Positions 57,649 to 64,000 of a stretch of DNA of 64,000 nt are shown here, in pieces. The notes beneath the pieces were generated by a model. That model was not told where the DNA came from and did no database searches. It saw nothing but the letters and a program-made list of their open reading frames with translations. Numbering within the stretch: position 1 is the stretch's first letter; the number at the start of each line of letters is the position of its first letter. Source of the DNA: Collybia mongolica (taxonomy: Eukaryota; Basidiomycota; Agaricomycetes; Agaricales; Clitocybaceae); contig JAAXNY010000010.1 of NCBI GenBank assembly GCA_013420905.1, positions 1,178,001 to 1,242,000 of the forward strand, read 5' to 3'. A program made the position numbers and the translations under genes.

Positions 57649-57650
57649 TA
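57649..57650. repeat. TA target-site duplication, left
   Basis: TA next to the outer end cagtggctca of the Tc1 element; the partner TA is at 59259-59260. Confidence 0.9.
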
Positions 57651-57861
57651 CAGTGGCTCAAAAAACTGCCCCAATGTTTGTACATTTTTGAAAGATCAAT
57701 ATGGTATGAAGTGCTGACATAAGCAGGGGACCTGGGGTAATTATGTAAGATACTATGACATCGTGGCTTTCCAATGGACCCTGGATCATGTGATTTGGAT
57801 CAATATCCATTAAGCTATAAGCCAAACAAAATGGTTACTTATTGGGGCAGTTTTTTGACCC
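57651..57861 (+). repeat. Left 211-bp terminal inverted arm of the Tc1 element
   Basis: Starts cagtggctcaaaaaactg and ends gcagttttttgaccc. It matches the reverse complement of 59048-59258 over its length, with a few differences clustered in the inner 60 bp. Each end of the arm carries an 18-bp motif in opposite orientation (57658-57675 and 57841-57858). Confidence 0.93.
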
Positions 57862-58011
57862 TTATCTTATTTTCCATTATTCTGGCATTTATGATCCAAT
57901 GCAAGAACATTATGGACTGTGGGAAGAATAAACAATGTCATGTGACTTTATTTGTATCAATTTGACATGTTGGAATTGGTTCAATCATCTTCTTGACCTC
58001 TTACCACCATC

Positions 58012-59031
58012 ATGAAAGCCATTTCTACTGCTCAGCACAATACTGTTGTTTCTCTCCTCAATGAGGGCTATTCTCAGCGTCAAATCAAGGAGAAAACTGG
58101 TCTAGGGAAGGGTACCATCAGTAGGATCAGCAAAGATGTGGATGGAAACAAAGAAAACAACCTTGGTGGCCGCCCCTCCAAGCTGTCTGTTCGTGACAAA
58201 CAGTCAATTATTCGTCAAATCAAGTCAGGGAAGCTTGATAATGCAGTTCAGGCTACCCAATTCATCAATGGCATCATCCCCAATCCTGTCACACCCCAGA
58301 CAGTCAGAAATGCACTCAAGGAAAATCAATTTTATGCTGCTACAAAGAGGAAAGCTCCTCTTCTCAAACGAGCCCATCGCATCCGGCGTCTCCAGTTTGC
58401 AAAATATCATGAAAGCTGGACTGTGGAGGACTGGAAAAGGGTTCTATGGACAGATGAGACCAAAATCAATAGGATTGGGTCAGATGGAAAGGTTTATGTC
58501 TGGAAACAAAGGGGAGAACCACCATCTGATAGAACAACATCACCTACTGTCAAACATGGAGGAGGAGGAAACCTCATGGTATGGGGTTGTATGGGGTGGA
58601 ATGGAGTGGGAAAGCTCATAGAGGTGCAGGGGAACATGGACAAGGTTCAATACTGTGAAATTTTGGAGAGTGGAGTTCAGGAAAGTTTTGAGAAGTTGGA
58701 AATGGTGGATGGCGAGCGCTACTTTCAGCAAGATAACGACCCCAAACACACATCTGGACTGGCCACACAGTGGTTTGAAGACAACAACATTCAAGTCCTT
58801 GGCTGGCCTGCCCAATCCCCTGACATGAATCCAATAGAACACCTTTGGGAACATCTCAAGCGCCGTCTTAAAGAATATCCGACACCACCCAAAGGAGTAC
58901 ATGAGTTGTGGGATAGATTGGCTGAAGAGTGGGGTGAAATTCCACCAGAGGTATGCCAAAACCTGATAGAAAGTATGCCCAGGCGGATACAAGCAGTTAT
59001 AAAGGCAAAAGGTGGTCATACAAAGTATTAG
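58012..59031 (+). CDS. Tc1-family transposase (DD34E)
   Basis: 339 residues, uninterrupted. N-terminal paired-like helix-turn-helix domains (AQHNTVVSLLNEGYSQRQIK ... GKGTISRISKD) with the GRPSK motif between them, then the DDE domain: first Asp in LWTDETKINRIG, second in YFQQDNDPKHTS, and Glu in PDMNPIEHLWEHLKRRL, with 34 residues between second Asp and Glu, the DD34E spacing of Tc1. It cuts and pastes its element at TA. The ATG lies 151 bp inside the left arm. All catalytic residues are present, so it is predicted to be functional. Confidence 0.95.
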   Translation: MKAISTAQHNTVVSLLNEGYSQRQIKEKTGLGKGTISRISKDVDGNKENNLGGRPSKLSVRDKQSIIRQIKSGKLDNAVQATQFINGIIPNPVTPQTVRNALKENQFYAATKRKAPLLKRAHRIRRLQFAKYHESWTVEDWKRVLWTDETKINRIGSDGKVYVWKQRGEPPSDRTTSPTVKHGGGGNLMVWGCMGWNGVGKLIEVQGNMDKVQYCEILESGVQESFEKLEMVDGERYFQQDNDPKHTSGLATQWFEDNNIQVLGWPAQSPDMNPIEHLWEHLKRRLKEYPTPPKGVHELWDRLAEEWGEIPPEVCQNLIESMPRRIQAVIKAKGGHTKY

Positions 59032-59047
59032 ATAGAAAATTAATAGA

Positions 59048-59258
59048 GGGTCAAAAAACTGCCCCAATGAGTAATCATTTTGTTTGGCCTATAGCTTAAT
59101 GGGTTTTGATCCAAATCACATGATCCAGGGTCCATTGGAAAGCCACGATGTCATAGTATCTTACATAATTACCCCAGGTCCCCTGCTTATGTCAGCACTT
59201 CATACCATATTGATCTTTCAAAAATGTACAAACATTGGGGCAGTTTTTTGAGCCACTG
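59048..59258 (-). repeat. Right 211-bp terminal inverted arm of the Tc1 element
   Basis: Reverse-complement partner of 57651-57861, with its own pair of 18-bp motifs at 59051-59068 and 59234-59251. Followed by TA and the resumed LINE endonuclease frame (tct gtc aag). Confidence 0.93.
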
Positions 59259-59260
59259 TA
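59259..59260. repeat. TA target-site duplication, right
   Basis: TA after the outer end agccactg; pairs with 57649-57650. Confidence 0.9.
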
Positions 59261-62200
59261 TCTGTCAAGGGCCCTGATGGGGACATGACAATAGTCAACA
59301 TGTACTCTGATGCTGATGGGAGCGCAATCAGGCACATCTCTGACAACCAGGGCAAGTACCGGAGTGTGGGTTATATGGGTGGTGATTTTAACTGCCCATC
59401 CCCACTATGGGACTCTGAGGTTGTTGACCAAAACCCAAGGGCGACAACTCTATTGGAAGTCACCCAGGACATCAGCTTGGAGAGGGTTGGGCCGGCCGTA
59501 AGGTCAACCACACACATTCTGCATAACAACAAACTCTGAGAGTCTATCCTAGATCTAGTGTTCCTGGAGAACACAAGAACATACAATGCAGAGGTTCTTG
59601 TGGGTGAAGCAGGTGCTTCAGACCATAAACCCCTCACCACTACTATCCCCATAAGGCATCCCCATATGGAAGGAAAACTTTGCATTAAGCCCAAATCAGA
59701 AGAGGAGAGTGATTTCCTCCATATGATTGGAACTAACATTGCAGCCATCAACATACTGGCCCAAGCCTCTGTTGAGAGCATAGACCTTGTTGTGGAAAGA
59801 GTCTCCAATATCTTCAAAACTGCATGGGACAAGTTTGCCAAGGCTGGATGTGTAAGCATTTGGGCAAAACCTTGGTGGAATGTGGCTTGTGCAGATGCAA
59901 AGGCACTGGCAGCTTTTATAAATGACAGAGAAGACTGGAGAGCCCTGAAGAGGGAAACCAGAAAGGCAAAAAGAGAGTTCTTTGATGCACACATCAAGGA
60001 AGTTTCTCACACCACCAAGAGACCATGGGACCTCATGGACTGGGTAGGACCCTGCAAGGCCCCTGCCGCTGTTACAATGACACATAACGGCAGATCTTGC
60101 ACTACCAATGACAAACTGTGGGAAGCAATCCACAGCACCTTCAACTCCGCACATAACAGGCCAACCAACATGGCTGAGATGGGCAACCATTGGAAAGCCA
60201 TCTCCAGAAGAGGGTGGACCAAATTCAGCTCCAAAGAGATAGAGGATGCCCTACAAGGCACCTTGAATAACTCAGCCCCTGGGCCAGATAACATCATGTG
60301 GAGGCACCTAAAAGTGATCCTTGTGGATCCACAAACCTGGGCCATAATGGTTTGGTTGGCGAACGCATGCTTGTCTTGTGGGCATTGGCCGGATCATTTC
60401 AAAGCCTTGTGCACGGTTGTCATTCCCAAACCTGGGAAGCTGACCTATGACACTCCGAAATCATACTGCCCAATCATGCTTCTTAACACGTTAGGGAAAC
60501 TGATCGAGAAAATGTTGTCCACTCACTTGCAATTTGAAGCACAGGCAGAGGGCATCCTACACCCCCATCAGTTTGGAGGGGTTTGGCAGAACTCAACTGA
60601 AGATGCAGGGTGTTTCCTTACCCACATGGTCTGAGAAGGATGGTCACATGGGCTTAAGACAAGCATTGTCGCATTTGACCTTGCCCAATACTTCCCCTCA
60701 ATAAATCATGAGGTATTAATCAACATCCTGAAAGGCCAAGGATTTGTGCCAGAAATTGTTGCATTTTTAGGTCATACTTGGTGGGTTGTAAGACAAGATA
60801 TGTGTGGGGGGATGATGAATCCCCCCCCCTTGACTCCAGTGTAGGCTTGGGACAAGGCTCTGCTCTGTCTCCAATCCTGTCCCCCCTCACCCTTGCAGTC
60901 CTCCTTAAAGAATTCTATAGGAGAAACTGGGAATCAGATCTAATATTGTACGACAATGATGGGACAATTATAGCCCAATCAAAGGCATGGGATATCAACA
61001 TTGCCATACTTAGGAGGGCGTATGGCCTGATCTTCACCATGACAAGAGCCATAGGATTGATCTTAGAACACATGAAGTTGGAAGGGTTCCACTTTTCAAA
61101 GAAGAAGTCAGATGCTAACCCAAGCATTGACCTGGGCCATGCCCCCTACACCAGGGCAACCCCTCTCATCCTGGGCCTCATTTGGAGGTACCTGGGTTTC
61201 TATTTTGACCATAGCCTCACTTTCAAGAGGCACATGGAGATGTATGTGAATAAGGCCCTGACCTCCACCAGGGCCCTACTCGCACTAGGAAACTCTACAT
61301 GGGGCCTATGCCCAGTGCATAAGAGGACTCTTTACTGTGCATGCATACTGCCAATTGTGACTTATGGATGCCAGCTATGGAATGTAGAGGGAGCCCAAAT
61401 TAAAGGCCACCTAGAACTCCTGAGAAAAATGCAGTGCAAAGCCGCTCTTTGGATCACAGGCACATTCTGGACTACCCCTAGAGGGGCATCCAAGACCCTC
61501 GGAGGGCTACCTCCTATCCACTTACACATACATAAGCTGGTTGAAAGGAACCACTACCACATAAGGACACGCTGTTTGGAACCTAGTCAACAGACAAGCA
61601 CATTTGTCAGTCAGCCGCATGTCACCTGCCAAGCGCCAGAAAATCAAATCAGGAATTATGGACTCATATTCCCACCTAAAGGAATGTAGCGATGATGCAT
61701 CCCCCATATTCCCCCTTGCAAAACTGGGCCACCATATTGTGGACTGGGCTGCAGAGAGGGTTACTATTGAATACTCCCCGAAGCCAACAGGCAAGAAAGA
61801 GGAGAGGAAAGCCACATTCAAGGAATTCAGATTAGTATTAACTAATCAGATCAATGATGCTAAATGTACCCCGGGGCATATTGCCATCATATGTTGACAG
61901 GTCAGTCTCACACCACCCAGACTGCCAAGCCACTGGTGCTTGGAGAGTATGGGGAGGTGGGTCACTTTACAGTGGTGCTGCCCCATGTGGGGATGCCACA
62001 TCAGACAATGCAGAAGCCTTTGCCATCTCCAGGGGGATAGATGAAGCCTTCCACATCCCAAACCTAGACACATCTAAAATAGATGTCTTCTTGGACTCTG
62101 TGAATGCAATCAAACTGGTCTTAGACCCGTCGCACCACACAGCCCACAAATCAGCTGTCAACGTGACATCAAAACTCACCTTGTGGCTAACTATCAAGCC

Positions 62201-63178
62201 CAATGCTACCATCACAGCATGTGAAGTCAGAGAACACCTTTACGCCCACAAGGCTGCCACTAACTTAGAGGTGGCCCATGGGGAAGTTAAGCACACTACC
62301 CTTGCAAAAGCAAGGGCAAATGCTGTACTATGTATGACAGATGCCTGGAGTGTTTTGGCCAAGCAGAAGGAGTACATAGGAGCAAATTTCCTGCATCTCC
62401 ATGAACATGGAAAGCAATTGACTCCAAGCCACCTGAAAGGGGGGACGTGGATAGGAAAAATCTCTATGGAGACTAGTAAAACCATCCAACTGGCACAAGC
62501 TCTCACTGGGCACACACCAATTGGTGCTTACAGACAACACTTCCTTAAAGAAAAGGAGATGTACATGTGCGACTGCAGCCTTGGAAAGGAGACCATTGAT
62601 CACATGTTCAGGTACTGCCCACTCTATGAGAGGGCAGAACATCCCGGGAGGAAACTAACCCTTGTATGGGTTAGCAACTTCTTACATGACAACCTGGCAG
62701 CCTTTGGTGTCTTCCGGGAACCATGCATAGAATAGAGCAGGAGTACCTGGAGGTAAGTGGGTGCTTGTTGGATGGTATCCTTGATACCAGGTCAAATGCC
62801 TCAGGGCAAGCATACACGCATGGGCCTGGTCCCTCAGGACTAAGTTGGGCTTCCCTTGGGAAGCCTTCAGGGGGGTGTACCCCCCTGTGAACTGGGCGCA
62901 AGAAAGCGGCCATGCTGACCACTTATCAAATGGATTGAGAAGTGCAGGGGGCAGTCCCCTCTGCGACGACTCCTGTCCTTAGTCCTGTATGGGTCTATTA
63001 CCTGGTCCCTTCACAGGAACCAACACCTGGAGCGCTTGTCCTAGGAACAGGGAGGCAATCCAATCTTGCCACATATGATGGCCTTTATGCGCCATATTTC
63101 AACCCAGTTACCCAACTACATTTACATGTGACTGCATCTGTACTAGTGTATGGCAGTATATAAAATTGTTGAAAGGAC

Positions 63179-63191
63179 AAAAAAAAAAAAA
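63179..63191 (+). repeat. Poly(A) tract at the LINE 3' end
   Basis: An uninterrupted A run after gttgaaaggac marks the 3' end of the retrotransposed copy and fixes its orientation as plus. Confidence 0.75.
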
Positions 63192-63204
63192 ACTTACTGC
63201 CACC
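63192..63204. repeat. Putative 13-bp target-site duplication, right copy
   Basis: acttactgccacc, identical to 55098-55110. Its first A could also belong to the poly(A), leaving 12 bp of certain duplication. Confidence 0.55.
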
Positions 63205-64000
63205 TCTCATACCATTAGTGAAACTTTTCCATATACACTAGGAGGATATCTTTTTGAATACAGATATACATTTTATTGAACCATTATCTTATAAAGTCAA
63301 AAACAATGTAGATTTTAAGTCATTGGTCAATCTTGTTCCTACACATTAAGACTACAATTTGTTAAATCCAGATTTTCTGGCTGTTGCAGCAATGTCTCAG
63401 AACAGCCCTGCTCGGCATGACTTCTCTACAAAAGAAAAAGATTTCAAAAGATCTGTATTTAAAATTTTGTTGGGATTATAATTCGGAGTTAATTTGTCTT
63501 TGAATTGAGCATTTAGAGTGATTGTAGAAGCCGGAAAATGCAAAGCCATTCTCTCCAGTGAATTTATTAGTCTTTACAGTTTGGTTAAATTTACTTACCA
63601 ACGGCTATTTGCATCAGTACGCGAAATTACTAAGCATTGCCCACCCCCATGACTTGCCATCCTGCCATGTGCTAACACAACCCACAACAATTTCCTTATT
63701 TGGGGGGGGGGGGGGAGGGGGACGCCCTGCCATCAAACATGTCCAAGATCCACCAATCTGCCACCTCTTGGGGTGAATGGGTGAGTAGGCGGGAAAGGGA
63801 GGGCATAACCGTCCTCAGCTGATCAACAGTGTCCATCAAAAGTGGATTTGACGGCCGTATGAAGCACTAAATCTCCCACTAAATTCAATTGTCACGGTAA
63901 GTTAGAAACATGCAGTACTATTGGAAGGAAATGTAGCCAATGTCATAAAGAAGCATCATGCACTCTATGAAGATGAAGTCCATTATCTGTTGACACTTTA
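63205..64000. other. Non-coding DNA right of the LINE with a long G run
   Basis: About 800 bp without a credible gene; AT-rich until 63640, then a near-perfect G homopolymer of about 15 nt at 63702-63716 followed by agggg. CpG reappears after about 63780. No RNA gene seen. Confidence 0.5.

Larger units (their letters stand above)
57651..59258 (+). mobile_element. Tc1/mariner DNA transposon, apparently complete
   Basis: 1608 bp with 211-bp inverted terminal arms (57651-57861 and 59048-59258) that differ at only a few positions, TA duplications on both sides, and one intact transposase ORF. It sits inside the endonuclease domain of the LINE, so it is younger than that LINE. The similarity of the arms and the intact ORF suggest a recent, possibly still mobile, insertion. 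CpG is scarce in it, but less extremely than in the host LINE. Confidence 0.95.
57315..62735 (+). pseudogene. LINE ORF2 (endonuclease-RT-RNase H), broken and interrupted
   Basis: Reading begins MNRVFNMHIYCQNVAKNT. TGA stops occur at 57555, 57561, 59537 and 60632; indels lie near 60770, 61575 and 61894. The Tc1 element 57651-59258 is inserted between IIAI and SVKGPDGDMTIVNMY of the endonuclease domain; removing it with one TA copy restores the frame exactly. RT palm: AFDLAQYFPSINH and LYDNDGTII. RNase H part: DRSVSHHPDCQATGAW, NAEAFAISRGI, DVFLDSVNAIK. The tail CDCSLGKETIDHMFRYCP is a zinc-binding-like motif. Confidence 0.8.
55111..63191 (+). mobile_element. Degenerate non-LTR retrotransposon (LINE) with EN-RT-RNase H, carrying a nested Tc1 element
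   Basis: About 8.1 kb including the 1.6-kb nested element. Order: 5' leader, ORF1 (gag-like with zinc knuckles), ORF2 with an APE-type endonuclease (IQEPPW, GGDFNCPSPLWD, SDHKPL), reverse transcriptase (SAPGPDNI, VVIPKPGK, VAFDLAQYFPSINH, GQGSALSPILSP), an RNase H-like segment and a C-terminal CCHC-like motif, then a poly(A) run at about 63179-63191. Putative 13-bp target-site duplications flank it. Both ORFs are broken by TGA stops and frameshifts and the RT active site reads YDND rather than YVDD, so it is dead. The EN-RT-RNase H order suggests a Tad1- or I-like group. Confidence 0.85.

Noticed and set aside
57651..59258. LTR retrotransposon interpretation of the long terminal repeats
   Set aside because: The 211-bp ends are inverted, not direct, are flanked by TA, and enclose a DD34E transposase, so this is a Tc1/mariner element.

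Overview
The window is nuclear DNA of a filamentous basidiomycete, most likely an Agaricomycete. Protein-coding genes are split by many short introns (about 50-65 bp), the housekeeping proteins are fungal/eukaryotic, and clade-typical families occur (F-box proteins, a DUF6533-type membrane protein, a sterol glucosyltransferase with GRAM-PH-GRAM). I found no prokaryotic operon, CRISPR, rRNA or tRNA.

Region 1-34 kb is ordinary gene-rich chromosome: a partial 3' exon (1-484); a PH-domain protein; the core spliceosome factor PRP8 in about 44 exons (5050-14371, minus); a GNAT acetyltransferase; an F-box gene head-to-head with RPS19; a second F-box protein with acidic insertions; a single-pass membrane protein; a DUF6533 membrane protein; RPS21; the spindle-checkpoint kinase MPS1/TTK; a nitronate monooxygenase; a PrxQ/BCP-type peroxiredoxin; and the small import chaperone TIM9. 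TIM9, RPS21 and RPS19 are split into exons too short for simple ORF finding and were rebuilt from splice phase and family motifs.

Region 34-53 kb: DAHP synthase (entry to the shikimate pathway); a tandem array of metallo-beta-lactamase-fold hydrolases (two intact copies, one dead copy whose HxHxDH motif has become HxHxGH, one smaller relic); a small unknown gene; an Atg26/UGT51 sterol glucosyltransferase; a PLK4/SAK-type polo kinase whose DFG motif reads GFG; a membrane-anchored NAD-dependent steroid dehydrogenase/epimerase-like enzyme; and a secreted endonuclease/exonuclease/phosphatase-family protein.

Region 53-64 kb is repeat territory with almost no CpG. A dead non-LTR retrotransposon (LINE; gag-like ORF1 with zinc knuckles, ORF2 with endonuclease, reverse transcriptase and RNase H, 3' poly(A)) carries in its endonuclease domain a nested, apparently intact Tc1/mariner element (57651-59258) with 211-bp inverted terminal arms and TA target duplication. 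The five in-frame stops I traced in the LINE are all TGA, as expected from CGA to TGA decay at methylated CpG.

Most notable observations: the probable pseudokinase state of the PLK4 homologue, the four-fold 18-bp inverted-motif architecture of the Tc1 arms, the decaying hydrolase array, and the CpG-decay signature.
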